Shown here piece by piece: positions 32,290-43,653 of a stretch of DNA of 64,000 nt (its first letter is position 1; each line of letters starts with the position of its first letter). The notes beneath the pieces are model-generated. The model was given only the letters and a program-made list of their open reading frames with translations, made no database searches and was not told the DNA's origin. This DNA comes from Selenomonadaceae bacterium (GTDB lineage: Bacteria; Bacillota; Negativicutes; Selenomonadales; Selenomonadaceae), in contig JAGABT010000016.1 in assembly GCA_017614505.1 (NCBI GenBank), positions 479,405 through 543,404 of the forward strand. The letters are read 5' to 3'. Position numbers and translations under genes: made by a program.

Positions 32290-33279
32290 GTGAAAATTTC
32301 TGCGTGTTACATTGTCAAAAACTGCGCGGCGGATTTGGAGCGCTCGCTTAAGAGTTTCGCTGAATTTGTCGACGAAATTGTTGTTGTTGACACCGGCTCG
32401 GCTGATTCTACCGTGGCGGTTGCTGAAAGTTTTGGCGCGAAGATTTTTCACGACGAATGGCGCGAAGATTTTTCTGCGCCGAGGAATTTGGCGTTGAGCC
32501 GCGCGACTGGCAACTGGATTATTTTCCTTGACGCTGATGAATTTTTCGCGAATGGCACGGGCAGGAATTTGAGATTCGCCATTGAACGCGCGGAAGAATT
32601 TCGCCAGCAGGGAATGCTTGTTCAGCTGGTCAACGTCGATGCGGACGCCGGTGATAAAATTCTCGGTGCGGATTATGTACTGCGGATTTTTAAAAACCAT
32701 CGCGGGCTTCATTACTTCGGGAAGATTCACGAGGAACTTCGACCGGCGCTGACTGAAGTTACTTTTGTGCCGCCGCAGTTGCTGACGATTTTTCACACGG
32801 GATATTCCGCGGGGATTAACCGCGCTAAGGCTGAGCGCAACTTGAAAATGCTGCTGGCGGAACTGGCTGAAACGCCTGAGCCTGAGCGCATTTACGGCTA
32901 TCTGGCTGAAAGTTACGAAGGGCTGGGCGACTTTGAAAACGCTGAAAAATTCGCAAGGCTCGACATTGGCGCCGGTTCAAAGTCAACCCGCTCGTACCGA
33001 ATCATTCTGGACGTTTTGTCAAATTTTCCTGACCGCCTGAGTGACCGTGAGACATTCGCTAAAATTGCGGTTAAGAAATTCCCTGCACTGCCGGAATTTT
33101 CCGCCGAGCTGGCAGAATGTTACGCCGCCCGTGAAAATTTTCGTGACGCCGTTGCTGAAATGACTGCCGCTCTTGCGAAATTCAAAAACTACCGCGGGCT
33201 GGAGCCCACCACTTTCAGCGCGGAAACTGCCGCGTTTGCTGCGCGCCGGATTAAAATCTGGAAAGCTACCACGAATTGA
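32290..33279 (+). CDS. Family 2 glycosyltransferase with C-terminal TPR-like helices
   Basis: 329 residues. ACYIVKNCAADLERSLKSF, VDTGSADST, EDFSAPRNLAL and the metal-binding FLDADEFF are the SunS-like GT2 signature within the first 100 residues. The later half (from about 190) has helical repeats such as ERIYGYLAESYEGLGDFENAEKFARL of TPR type. Proteins like this often glycosylate peptides or proteins. It starts with GTG 32290 and has no clear ribosome site. It lies next to the double GT41 gene, suggesting a shared protein-glycosylation role. Confidence 0.8.
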   Translation: MKISACYIVKNCAADLERSLKSFAEFVDEIVVVDTGSADSTVAVAESFGAKIFHDEWREDFSAPRNLALSRATGNWIIFLDADEFFANGTGRNLRFAIERAEEFRQQGMLVQLVNVDADAGDKILGADYVLRIFKNHRGLHYFGKIHEELRPALTEVTFVPPQLLTIFHTGYSAGINRAKAERNLKMLLAELAETPEPERIYGYLAESYEGLGDFENAEKFARLDIGAGSKSTRSYRIILDVLSNFPDRLSDRETFAKIAVKKFPALPEFSAELAECYAARENFRDAVAEMTAALAKFKNYRGLEPTTFSAETAAFAARRIKIWKATTN

Positions 33280-33336
33280 AATTCTGTGATAAAATAATTC
33301 GTTACTGTGATTTGGAAATTTGGAGGTCATTTGCTA

Positions 33337-36300
33337 ATGCGAAAAATCAAGCCTGACAAGAAAAAAGTTGAGAAGAAAAAAAAGCAAGTCGATAAGCTGA
33401 TGAAGGATTTGTTCCACTACCACGGCACGGTTCACGACGAGGATAAGACGCTGGAGACTGTGGCGGAAATTGCAAAGCTGGAGCCGGACGACCCCGTTCC
33501 CGCTGAAAAAGTTGCGTCGATTTACGTGGACTACCACCGCACGAACGAGGCGGATAAAGCCGTCAAGTATCTGGAAGATCATTTCCCGCCGACGCCATAT
33601 CGGCTTTTTTTGCGTTCACGCGTCTGCGACTTGCAGCAAAACTACGGCGGCTGTATTTACTGGTCGGAAAAAGCGCTGACGCTGCCCAACGTCGATTTGC
33701 TGACGCGCATGATGATTTACAACATTCTGGGACACGCCTACCGCTACGCCGGCGACGCGCCCAATTCGCTGAAGTACTACGAACTCAGCGCGAAGGTCAA
33801 TCCCAACGAAATGCAGGACCCGAATCTCCGCGTGTACGTCGACAGGATTCAGCGCGAAGACTACAGCAACTTCCTTTTCAGCCTGCACAACGTCAACGTG
33901 ACGCGCGAAAAACTTTTCGAGGAAATTTGCGGCTTTCAGGGACTTTTTGACAGCGTAGAAAAATTCCCGCACGACCCCGCCACGCATCCGCGCCATGAAA
34001 AACTGCGCATTGGCTACATTTCGCCGGATATTCGCCGCCACGTCGTCGCGTTTTTCAGCTACGCCTTCTACAAGTGCTACGACAAATCCCGCTTCGAGGT
34101 TTACATTTACGCCAAGAACAAGGAAGACAACATCGCGCTGGATTTCAAAAACAGCGTCGACGGCTTCAGAAATATTCTCTTCGACAAGCCCAAAGACGCC
34201 GCCCAGCGCATTATCGATGACGAAATTGACATTCTGGTAGACCTTTCGGGGCACACCGCCAACAACGTCATGAACGTCGTCGCCCACAAGCCCGCGCCCG
34301 TGATTATCAGCGCGATTGGCTGGTTCAATACCACCGGCGTCAAGGCGATTGATTATTTCATGGTTGACAAGTACACCGACCCCGTCGGACTGAACGAGAA
34401 ATTTTTCAGCGAGAAAATGCTCCGCCTGCAGCACAGCCACTTCTGCTACATGTGGCACGACGACCCCACCGTCGTCAACCCCGCGCCCTGCACGAAGAAC
34501 GGCTACATTACTTTCGTCAGCTTCAACAATTTCACCAAGGTTACTGACGAGGCGCTCCGCGTCTGGGCGAAAATCGTCAACGCCGTCCCTGGCTCCAAGC
34601 TTTATTTGAAGGGCAAGGCGTTCCGCGACAAATACGGCACCGACGCCGCGCTCAAGCGCATTCAGGACGCCGGTCTTTCGCTTGACAGGCTGATTTACGA
34701 GCCGGACGAACAGAAATATCTGCAGAAATACACCCGCGCCGATATTGCGCTGGATACCTTCCCTTACCCGGGCGGCGGTACAACCTGCGACGCGCTGTAC
34801 ATGGGGCTGCCGGTTATCACGCTGGTTCAGGACAGGCACAATTCGCGTTTCGGTTTTTCCCTGCTTACCAACGTCGGACTCGGCGAGCTTTGCACTTTCA
34901 GCGAGGAAGAATACATTCAGAAAGCCGTCGAGCTTGCCAACGACTGGGACAAAGTTCGCGATTACCATTTGACGATTCGCCGCAAAATGGAAGAATCGCC
35001 CGTTATGAATGACGGCGTGTACATGGGCGAGGTCGAGGAAGACTACGAGAAAATTTTCAACGCGTGGCTCAACGGCGAGGAACTGCCCGAATTTCCGCAG
35101 GACGCCCCGCCAGTTACGCCGGAACAGGCTGATAAATATTTTGAACGCGCAATGACTTACGTCGCGCTGGAGCCTGGCTTCTACGAAAGCAAGATTCAGA
35201 ATCCAATCAACCTCAAGCGCGCGCTGTACAATTTTGAGAAAGCCGCGCTGTCCGAATCGAGGCAGAACGCCGAAACTTTCCTGCTCATCGCCATTTGCCG
35301 CCACGAGCTGAACGATTACGTCAACGCCTACGAGGCTGTTGCTGAAGCCGGCAAACATCTGGAAGGCGGCACTTTCACGAATGAATTTATGCAGCGCTAC
35401 CACGCCCGCCGCGCGAAACTTGCCATGCTCAACGGTTACCCAATCGAGGCGGCTGACCACTACGACAAGGCGGCGAAAGCGGCTGAGAATTTCGCTGACA
35501 AATGCGCAATGACCAGCGGCGCGCTCAGGACGCTCAACTACCTTGACGTTTCCAATGAAGATTTGGCGTCGACGCACTTCGAGTTCCAGAATCTTTGCAG
35601 CGAAATTCAGCCCTACACCGAATTTTCCGCGCGCGAAGGCAGAATCCGCGTCGGCTACATTATTCCAGACTTCCGCAAAAACGATACCTTCACCGTCAGT
35701 TTTGGTATGGTTGCCTCGCACGACAGGAGCAAATTTGAAGTCACCTGCTACAGCCTCAGCGAAGTCACTGACGTTTATACCAGCCTTTTCCAGAAAAATA
35801 TCGAGCACTTCGTTGACGCCAGCGCCATGAGCTACGCCGAGCTGGCTGAAAAAATTCACAGCGACCGCATTGAAATTCTCGTCGATTTGGTTGGTCACGG
35901 CGACGGAAATAAACTGCCCGCGCTTGCCTACAAGCCCGCGCCGATTCAAATCAGCGGCGTCGGCTACAGGAATACCACCGGTCTGAAGGCTGTCGATTAT
36001 TTTATCACGGACGAAATTGTTGACCCGCCTGGCGAGCACGATAAATTTTTCAGCGAGAAATTTTTGTACCTGCCGAGCAATTTCAGCTATGCCCTGCGCG
36101 AGGATGTGCCGGTTCCGCAGTACGCGCCATGCACCAAGCGCAACTACTTTGTTTTCGGCACCGTCTGCCGCTACGAAGATTTGAACGACGACATTTTGAA
36201 TATCTGGAAACAGATTCTGGAACGCGTGAAAAATTCCGCAATGCTCATGCGCGCGCCGGAATTCGCCAGTAATACGACCGTTGACCAGGCTTACGAACGA

Positions 36301-36732
36301 ATGAAAAAGCTCGGCTTCAACATGGATCAGATTCTGTTCCGCCCGAATACGCCGAACTACATGCAGGAAATGACGCACCTCGACGTTATCCTTGACCCGT
36401 ACCCGTACGTTGCAACCAGCCTCACGCTGGACGCGCTTTATATGGGCGTGCCGGTTGTCACTTTCTACAGCGACCGCCGCAGCACGCGTTTCGGCTTGAG
36501 CATTACCAAAAATATCGGGCTGGAAGGCGTGGCAATTCCCGTAACTTCCGCGCAGGATTATATCAACCGCGCCGTGAGTTTGCTAGCGGACGTACCGGCG
36601 CTCGACGCTCTGCACAAAAATCTCCGCGTCGCCGTTGCCAATTCGCAGAAAATCCGACCGAAATTCTACACCAAAACGCTCGAAGATAAATTCATTCAGC
36701 TTTTGAACGAGAAAAACAATGCGCAGGGTTAA
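33337..36732 (+). CDS. Tandem double OGT-like (GT41, SPINDLY-type) glycosyltransferase
   Basis: 1131 residues. A Lys-rich start (8-16) and TPR helices to about 200 precede the first GT41 unit at about 222-580. Its features are GYISPDIRRH with H235, DLSGHTANN with H306, FNNFTKVTDEALRVW, and DTFPYPGGGTTCDALYMGLPVIT with T482-T483. Helical repeats follow at 590-750. A second GT41 unit at about 768-1125 matches the first segment by segment, but H235 is replaced by N782 and GGGTT by ATSLT (1026-1030). The second unit is therefore probably not catalytic. OGT-like enzymes transfer GlcNAc or related sugars to Ser/Thr of proteins. ATG 33337 has GGAGG ten bases upstream. Confidence 0.88.
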   Translation: MRKIKPDKKKVEKKKKQVDKLMKDLFHYHGTVHDEDKTLETVAEIAKLEPDDPVPAEKVASIYVDYHRTNEADKAVKYLEDHFPPTPYRLFLRSRVCDLQQNYGGCIYWSEKALTLPNVDLLTRMMIYNILGHAYRYAGDAPNSLKYYELSAKVNPNEMQDPNLRVYVDRIQREDYSNFLFSLHNVNVTREKLFEEICGFQGLFDSVEKFPHDPATHPRHEKLRIGYISPDIRRHVVAFFSYAFYKCYDKSRFEVYIYAKNKEDNIALDFKNSVDGFRNILFDKPKDAAQRIIDDEIDILVDLSGHTANNVMNVVAHKPAPVIISAIGWFNTTGVKAIDYFMVDKYTDPVGLNEKFFSEKMLRLQHSHFCYMWHDDPTVVNPAPCTKNGYITFVSFNNFTKVTDEALRVWAKIVNAVPGSKLYLKGKAFRDKYGTDAALKRIQDAGLSLDRLIYEPDEQKYLQKYTRADIALDTFPYPGGGTTCDALYMGLPVITLVQDRHNSRFGFSLLTNVGLGELCTFSEEEYIQKAVELANDWDKVRDYHLTIRRKMEESPVMNDGVYMGEVEEDYEKIFNAWLNGEELPEFPQDAPPVTPEQADKYFERAMTYVALEPGFYESKIQNPINLKRALYNFEKAALSESRQNAETFLLIAICRHELNDYVNAYEAVAEAGKHLEGGTFTNEFMQRYHARRAKLAMLNGYPIEAADHYDKAAKAAENFADKCAMTSGALRTLNYLDVSNEDLASTHFEFQNLCSEIQPYTEFSAREGRIRVGYIIPDFRKNDTFTVSFGMVASHDRSKFEVTCYSLSEVTDVYTSLFQKNIEHFVDASAMSYAELAEKIHSDRIEILVDLVGHGDGNKLPALAYKPAPIQISGVGYRNTTGLKAVDYFITDEIVDPPGEHDKFFSEKFLYLPSNFSYALREDVPVPQYAPCTKRNYFVFGTVCRYEDLNDDILNIWKQILERVKNSAMLMRAPEFASNTTVDQAYERMKKLGFNMDQILFRPNTPNYMQEMTHLDVILDPYPYVATSLTLDALYMGVPVVTFYSDRRSTRFGLSITKNIGLEGVAIPVTSAQDYINRAVSLLADVPALDALHKNLRVAVANSQKIRPKFYTKTLEDKFIQLLNEKNNAQG

Positions 36733-37849
36733 GTTTTTACTGCAGATTTTTCTGGCGCTAATGTTGCTGGCAGTTCCCACGCAGGCGGCAGAATCGACGT
36801 GGCAGCCGGAAATTCGCATTGGGATTTTGAGCAGCGCTCAGAGCGTTGAACTTGAAATATCCGCGTCCGGCGTTATCGTCGACGGGGCTGACGCTAAAAA
36901 AATTCTCGGCAAAATTGCGGCGGGCGAAAAAATTTCCTTCGACGCTGGCAAAATCGAAGCTGAAGCCATCGAAATTCGCGGCGAAAAAGTTGCGCTGAAA
37001 GATTTGCAGGTTACGATTAACGGGAAAAAATATTTCGGCGGCGTGCGGCTTGCTAAGACAGGCAACGCGCTGACCGTGGTAAATCTCGTGCCGATTGAAG
37101 AATATCTGCGCGGCGTTGTGCCAAACGAAATGAGCATTGCTTTCCACGCCGAGGCGCTTAAAGCTCAGGCGGTTGCTGCCCGCACTTTCGCGCTGAAAAA
37201 TCGCGGGCGCCATAAGGCTGAAGGCTACGACCTCTGCGCTACGAACCACTGCCAGCTTTACAACGGCGTTGAGGAAGTTGCGGCGACGGATAAGGCGATT
37301 AGCGAGACGCGCGGCGAAGTTATCGTACTCAGCAACGAGAAGCTTGTCGACGCGAATTTTCACACGGACAGCGGCGGCATGACGGAAAATATTTTCGACG
37401 TCTGGAAAACTAAGGCGTCGCACCTTGTGCCGGTTGCGGAACTTGAAACTAAGACGCAGCCCTGGACGAAGGAATTTCCCGCGCAAAGTTTTGCTGAGCG
37501 AATCGGCGGCGGGCTTGGCGAGCTGAAATTTATCAGCCTGTCGAAGCTGGAAATTGGTAAGGCGGCGTCGGACAGGACTTCCTCTGGGCGTGCTAAAACC
37601 GTGACGATTGTCGGTTCCGAAAAAACCGTTCAGGTCAGCGGTATCGATTTGCGCACGAAATTTTCCCTGCCGAGCACGCTTTTTGACGTGGAGTTCAAGG
37701 AAGACAAGGTTATTTTCACGGGCTACGGGCGCGGGCACGGCGTCGGAATGTCGCAGTACGGCGCGCAGGCTTACGCCAAATCCGGCTGGGACTACAAGAA
37801 AATTCTGGCGCACTACTACACCGGCACCGGCTTGAAAAAACTTTACTGA
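36719..37849 (+). CDS. SpoIID/LytB-domain secreted protein
   Basis: 376 residues. A signal peptide (RRVKFLLQIFLALMLLAVPTQA, cleavage near Ala23) is followed by beta-rich N-terminal repeats and the SpoIID domain from about 120. VPIEEYLRGVVPNEM, KAQAVAARTFAL, ATNHCQLYNG, HTDSGGMTENIF, and the final GYGRGHGVGMSQYGAQAYA all match. SpoIID is a lytic transglycosylase acting on peptidoglycan. In hosts that do not sporulate, such proteins act in wall turnover. It overlaps the GT41 gene by 14 bases. Confidence 0.88.
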   Translation: MRRVKFLLQIFLALMLLAVPTQAAESTWQPEIRIGILSSAQSVELEISASGVIVDGADAKKILGKIAAGEKISFDAGKIEAEAIEIRGEKVALKDLQVTINGKKYFGGVRLAKTGNALTVVNLVPIEEYLRGVVPNEMSIAFHAEALKAQAVAARTFALKNRGRHKAEGYDLCATNHCQLYNGVEEVAATDKAISETRGEVIVLSNEKLVDANFHTDSGGMTENIFDVWKTKASHLVPVAELETKTQPWTKEFPAQSFAERIGGGLGELKFISLSKLEIGKAASDRTSSGRAKTVTIVGSEKTVQVSGIDLRTKFSLPSTLFDVEFKEDKVIFTGYGRGHGVGMSQYGAQAYAKSGWDYKKILAHYYTGTGLKKLY

Positions 37850-37859
37850 GGGAATTTGA

Positions 37860-40022
<2,163 letters not shown>

Positions 40023-40023
<1 letters not shown>

Positions 40024-40337
40024 TGACTGAAGATACAATGGCGGCAATGGTCAGCTGGATGCCGATTTTGTTCATGGTCGCCATTTTTTATTTTTTGCTG
40101 TACAAACCGCAACAGCGGGCGCGTAAGGAACGCGAGACAATGCTCAACCGCCTGCATATTGGAATGCGCGTCGTGACGGTCGGCGGGCTTTACGGCGTGA
40201 TTGACGATATTAACGGCGAAATTCTCAACCTCAAGGTTGCGGAAAATGTCGTTATCGAAGTCAGCCGCAACGCGATTAGCGCGATTGACCAGCCGAAAGA
40301 TACCAAACCCGCTGACGACGACGATGACGATTTATGA
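40023..40337 (+). CDS. yajC: Preprotein translocase auxiliary subunit YajC
   Basis: 104 residues: one N-terminal membrane helix (SWMPILFMVAIFYFLLYKPQQ) followed by a small cytoplasmic domain with HIGMRVVTVGGLYGVIDDI. The C-terminus is an Asp run. It is a partner of SecDF. Here the secD and secF genes follow only after three inserted genes, so the usual yajC-secD-secF row is interrupted. Confidence 0.92.
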
Positions 40338-40683
40338 AGTTTCGCCGACGGGCGCGAATGAATTTGTAGTTCGCGGCTTTAAAAATCGCCAGAAATTAAT
40401 GAACCATTGGCAAAACGGCAGGACTCACCGTGAAGAGTATCCATATTTTACAATGGAACAATACGAGCGGCGCGCTATTGAACTGGCTGAATCTGCCGTC
40501 GGCGAAAATATTCTGGGACATGTTGATAAGGACGGTTACATCACGCGTTATGATAAGTTGACTAATGATTTTGTCAAGGGACATCCTTATCGCGGGATTG
40601 TTACAATGTTCAAGCCGATTGACGGCGAAAATTACTATCTGCGCGCTTTGAAGGGAGATTTGGAACATGGAGGAAGAAGTTAA
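40324..40683 (+). CDS. Stand-alone polymorphic-toxin-like nuclease domain (BECR-type, putative)
   Basis: 119 residues. The order of motifs resembles C-terminal toxin domains of the barnase-EndoU-colicin-RelE (BECR) class: a His in LMNHWQNG, a helix with FTMEQYERRAIELAES, a DGYITRYDKLTNDFV strand pair and IVTMFKP. No signal, export or carrier domain is attached; in polymorphic toxins this domain sits at the end of a large secreted protein. ATG 40324 lies within the end of yajC (14-base overlap). The next gene overlaps its end by 17 bases and encodes a CPCC protein, the layout of a toxin with its immunity or antitoxin gene. Activity is inference. Confidence 0.55.
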   Translation: MTIYEVSPTGANEFVVRGFKNRQKLMNHWQNGRTHREEYPYFTMEQYERRAIELAESAVGENILGHVDKDGYITRYDKLTNDFVKGHPYRGIVTMFKPIDGENYYLRALKGDLEHGGRS

Positions 40684-40867
40684 AGTGCCGTGCCCGTGCT
40701 GCGGCGAAGGAATGGTAGACGAGGGACACATTTACGACATTTGCGAGGTTTGCTACTGGGAAGATGATCCTGTTCAATTTGACGACCCAGATTATCGCGG
40801 CGGCGCAAATCGCATGTCGCTCAATGAAGCTCGCGCGGCTTTCAAGGCTAAACGTGAATCAGCATGA
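40667..40867 (+). CDS. CPCC-family cysteine-rich small protein
   Basis: 66 residues. VPCPCCGEGMVDEGHIYDICEVCYWEDDPVQFDDPDYRGGANRMSLNEARAAF is the full Cys_rich_CPCC domain (quoted by motifs: CPCC, CEVCYWEDD, MSLNEAR). Four cysteines probably bind one zinc. Members are often found beside toxin genes. It has GGAGGAAG around the start, overlaps the toxin-like gene, and forms an ATGA junction with the cyclo-ligase gene. Confidence 0.7.
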   Translation: MEEEVKVPCPCCGEGMVDEGHIYDICEVCYWEDDPVQFDDPDYRGGANRMSLNEARAAFKAKRESA

Positions 40868-41427
40868 CTAAAAAAGAACTGCGGCGGGAAATGCTCGCAC
40901 TCAGAAAATCTTTGACGCCCGCCGAGCGCGAATCTCTCAGCGCTCAAATCGTTCAGAAATTTTTAGCGCTGGAAATTTATCAAGACGCGTCAACCGTCAT
41001 GGCTTACGTTTCAATGGCGGAGGAAATTCAGCTGCGGGAAATTTTCGCAGACGCCTTCGCGCAGGGAAAAACTCTGGCAGTGCCGCTAATCGTCGGGCGG
41101 GGCGAAATGCTGCCGGTGATTGTGCCGAATTTCGACGCGCTGGAAACTGGCGCCTTCGGAATTGCAACGGTTAAAGAAAATCTGCGCGAATTTGTCAGCG
41201 CTGAAAAAATTGAATGCGTGGTAGTGCCTGGCGCGGCTTTCGACGCTAAATGCAACCGGCTGGGCTTGGGCGGCGGCTACTACGATAAATTCCTGCCCGC
41301 CGCTGTCAACGCTAAGAAAATCGCGCTGGCTTACGACTTCCAGCTTGTTGAGGAAATTCCAGTCGAGCCGCACGATTCGCCGGTCGACATGATTATCACT
41401 GAAAAAAGAATTATCGAGCGCGTCTGA
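40864..41427 (+). CDS. fau: 5-Formyltetrahydrofolate cyclo-ligase
   Basis: 187 residues. RREMLALRKSLTPAER start; VPGAAFDAKCNRLGLGGGYYDKFL is the family signature; ends PHDSPVDMIITEKRI. It uses ATP to turn 5-formyl-THF into 5,10-methenyl-THF, recycling a storage or inhibitory folate. It starts in an ATGA overlap with the CPCC gene and ends at a terminator, so the queA-to-fau run is one transcription unit. Confidence 0.93.
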   Translation: MTKKELRREMLALRKSLTPAERESLSAQIVQKFLALEIYQDASTVMAYVSMAEEIQLREIFADAFAQGKTLAVPLIVGRGEMLPVIVPNFDALETGAFGIATVKENLREFVSAEKIECVVVPGAAFDAKCNRLGLGGGYYDKFLPAAVNAKKIALAYDFQLVEEIPVEPHDSPVDMIITEKRIIERV

Positions 41428-41444
41428 GGGCGCGTTATTTTTTT
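41417..41444 (+). terminator. Terminator at the end of the queA-fau unit
   Basis: AGCGCG-TCTGAGGG-CGCGTT followed by ATTTTTTT; the loop contains the fau stop codon. The stem has one G-U pair. Confidence 0.6.
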
Positions 41445-41453
41445 GCAAAAAAT

Positions 41454-41482
41454 TTGCCTTAATCGCAACAATGTAGTATATT
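41454..41482 (+). promoter_or_regulatory. Promoter of secD-secF-recJ
   Basis: TTGCCT (41454-41459), 17 bases, TATATT (41477-41482), 40 bases before the secD start. Confidence 0.65.
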
Positions 41483-41521
41483 TTACCAGTTGCGAAGTTT
41501 TTGGAAGGGAGAAAATTTTTT

Positions 41522-42766
41522 GTGAGGAAAGATGCTTTAGCCAAATTGCTGGTAATACTGGCGGCGATTGTGGCTGTTTTTGTTATATTTATCCGACCGC
41601 TGGCGCATTCGATACGGCAGGGCTTAGACCTGCAGGGCGGCACGCACGTGGTACTTGAGGCGGAAGATACCGAAATTGCGAAGGTTGACGATGACGCAAT
41701 GCAGCGCGTTGTAAGCATAATGGAGCGGCGCATAAACGAGCTGGGTCTGACTGAGCCGATAATCCAGCGCGAGGGTGAACGCCGCGTCATTATCGAACTG
41801 CCTGGGATTAAAGACCCCGACAAGGCGATTGAAACGATTGGCAAGACGGCGATGCTTGAGTTCAAGGACGAGGAAGGCAACACGCTTTTAACCGGCACCG
41901 ACTTGAAAGACGCGCAGGCGGCGATGAATCAGCAGAATAATCAAAGCGTCGTCAATCTTGAGTTCAGCGACGAGGGCGCGCAAAAATTCGCTGACGCCAC
42001 GCTGAAAAACGTCGGCAGGAAAATTGCAATTCTGCTTGACGGCGAAGTTCTGACAGACCCCGTGGTACGTGAGCCGATACTCGGCGGGCGCGCGGAAATT
42101 TCTGGTCAGCGAGACTTGGAAGAAGCGCAGCGGCTGGCAGTTTTACTCCGCAGCGGCGCACTGCCGGTCAAGGTAAACATAATCGAGACGCGCACCGTCG
42201 GACCGTCGCTGGGGCAGGACTCAAAGGACAAATCTGAATTTGCGTTCGTCATAGGAATTGCGGCGGTGCTTGTTTTCATGCTGCTGTTTTACCGCGCATG
42301 CGGATTCGTGGCAGACATTTCGCTCATGGCTTACACGCTGCTGCTACTGGCGATTCTGAAAGGGCTCGACGCAACGCTGACGCTGCCTGGCGTGGCGGGA
42401 ATAATTCTGTCAATCGGCATGGCGGTCGACGCGAACGTTCTGATTTTTGAGCATTTCAAGGAAGAATTTCGGCTGGGCAAATCAATCCGGCTGGCGATGG
42501 AGACGGGATTCAAGCGGGCGTTCACGACGATTTTCGACTCGAACATAACGACGATAATTGCGGCGGCGGTGCTGTTCATGTTCGGCACGGGCAACATTCG
42601 CGGCTTCGCGATAACGCTGGGATTGGGCGTGCTGCTTAGCATGTTCACAGCGATAACGCTGACGCAGTACATGCTGAAACTGCTGGTCAACGCGAGAATT
42701 TTTGAAAGTCCGAGCGTGTACGGCGCCGACGGATTTGTGCTGTTCGAGGTGAATAAAAATGCCTAA
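41522..42766 (+). CDS. secD: Protein translocase subunit SecD
   Basis: 414 residues. The first membrane helix (LLVILAAIVAVFVIFI) is followed by GLDLQGGTHVVLEAE, the large extracytoplasmic P1 head and five C-terminal helices with LPGVAGIILSIGMAVDANVLIFEHFKEE. It uses proton motive force to complete protein export. GTG 41522 is chosen because GGAAGGGAG lies ten bases upstream; a TTG at 41501 is part of that site. Confidence 0.94.
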   Translation: MRKDALAKLLVILAAIVAVFVIFIRPLAHSIRQGLDLQGGTHVVLEAEDTEIAKVDDDAMQRVVSIMERRINELGLTEPIIQREGERRVIIELPGIKDPDKAIETIGKTAMLEFKDEEGNTLLTGTDLKDAQAAMNQQNNQSVVNLEFSDEGAQKFADATLKNVGRKIAILLDGEVLTDPVVREPILGGRAEISGQRDLEEAQRLAVLLRSGALPVKVNIIETRTVGPSLGQDSKDKSEFAFVIGIAAVLVFMLLFYRACGFVADISLMAYTLLLLAILKGLDATLTLPGVAGIILSIGMAVDANVLIFEHFKEEFRLGKSIRLAMETGFKRAFTTIFDSNITTIIAAAVLFMFGTGNIRGFAITLGLGVLLSMFTAITLTQYMLKLLVNARIFESPSVYGADGFVLFEVNKNA

Positions 42767-43640
42767 GTTCGACATAGCGGGGCGCGCGAAAATCTGGTTC
42801 ATAATTTCGCTGCTGGTAATAATCCCAGGGCTGATTTCAATGGCGACGCGCGGTTTCAATTTCGGAATAGACTTCACCGGCGGCACGATAATGGATTTGA
42901 AATTCGAGCAGGCGGTGGAAATTTCCAAAGTGCGTGACGCGCTGAGACCTTTCGGACTGGACGGCGCAACGATTCAGCTTTCCGGCGAAACTTCGGACGT
43001 GGCAAGTTCGACAAACGTCATGATTCGCACGGTAGATTTGGAAGAAGTTCAGCGCAAGGAAGTCATGGCGGCGATTCGTTCGAGCGTTGGAAATTACGAA
43101 GTACTGCGCGAAGAAAAAGTTGGCGCGACGATTGGCGGCGAGCTGATTTTCAACGCGGTAATGGCGCTGGTAATTTCGTGGGTGCTGATAATTTTGTACA
43201 TCGCGTATCGGTTTGAATTTCGGTTCGGATTCGCGGCGATAATCGCGCTGATTCACGACATTCTGATAGTGCTGGCGGTGTTCTCGTTCACGCAGAAGCA
43301 GGTAGATTCGTCATTCGTGGCGGCGCTCCTGACAATCGTCGGCTATTCGATTAACGACACGATTGTTATTTTCGACAGGATTCGCGAAAATCTGAAACTG
43401 CACTTCAAGCGCGGCGGGAACGTTGTCGAACTGGTCAACCGCTCGATTTACCAGACACTGACGCGCTCAATGTACACGGTCTGTACGTGTTTGTTTACGA
43501 CGCTGGCGCTGTACTTTTTCGGCGGCGAGACTACCAAAGATTTCGCATTTGCGCTGACGATTGGCTTTATCAGCGGCTGCTATTCGTCGATTTTCATTGC
43601 CGGTCCGCTCTGGCTGACGTTCAGAAACTGGAAAAAGTGA
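42759..43640 (+). CDS. secF: Protein translocase subunit SecF
   Basis: 293 residues, six helices. FGIDFTGGTIMDLKF matches the SecF head, and ALLTIVGYSINDTIVIFDRIREN the fourth-helix motif. It overlaps secD by eight bases. It works with SecD and YajC. Confidence 0.95.
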   Translation: MPKFDIAGRAKIWFIISLLVIIPGLISMATRGFNFGIDFTGGTIMDLKFEQAVEISKVRDALRPFGLDGATIQLSGETSDVASSTNVMIRTVDLEEVQRKEVMAAIRSSVGNYEVLREEKVGATIGGELIFNAVMALVISWVLIILYIAYRFEFRFGFAAIIALIHDILIVLAVFSFTQKQVDSSFVAALLTIVGYSINDTIVIFDRIRENLKLHFKRGGNVVELVNRSIYQTLTRSMYTVCTCLFTTLALYFFGGETTKDFAFALTIGFISGCYSSIFIAGPLWLTFRNWKK

Positions 43641-43653
43641 TTTGAGGTTTGAC

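Noticed and set aside
33616..36378. A 920-codon open frame on the minus strand inside the double GT41 gene
   Set aside because: It is antisense to a gene with clear domains, has no ribosome site and no recognisable protein pattern; long antisense frames are expected here because of G/C-rich third positions.
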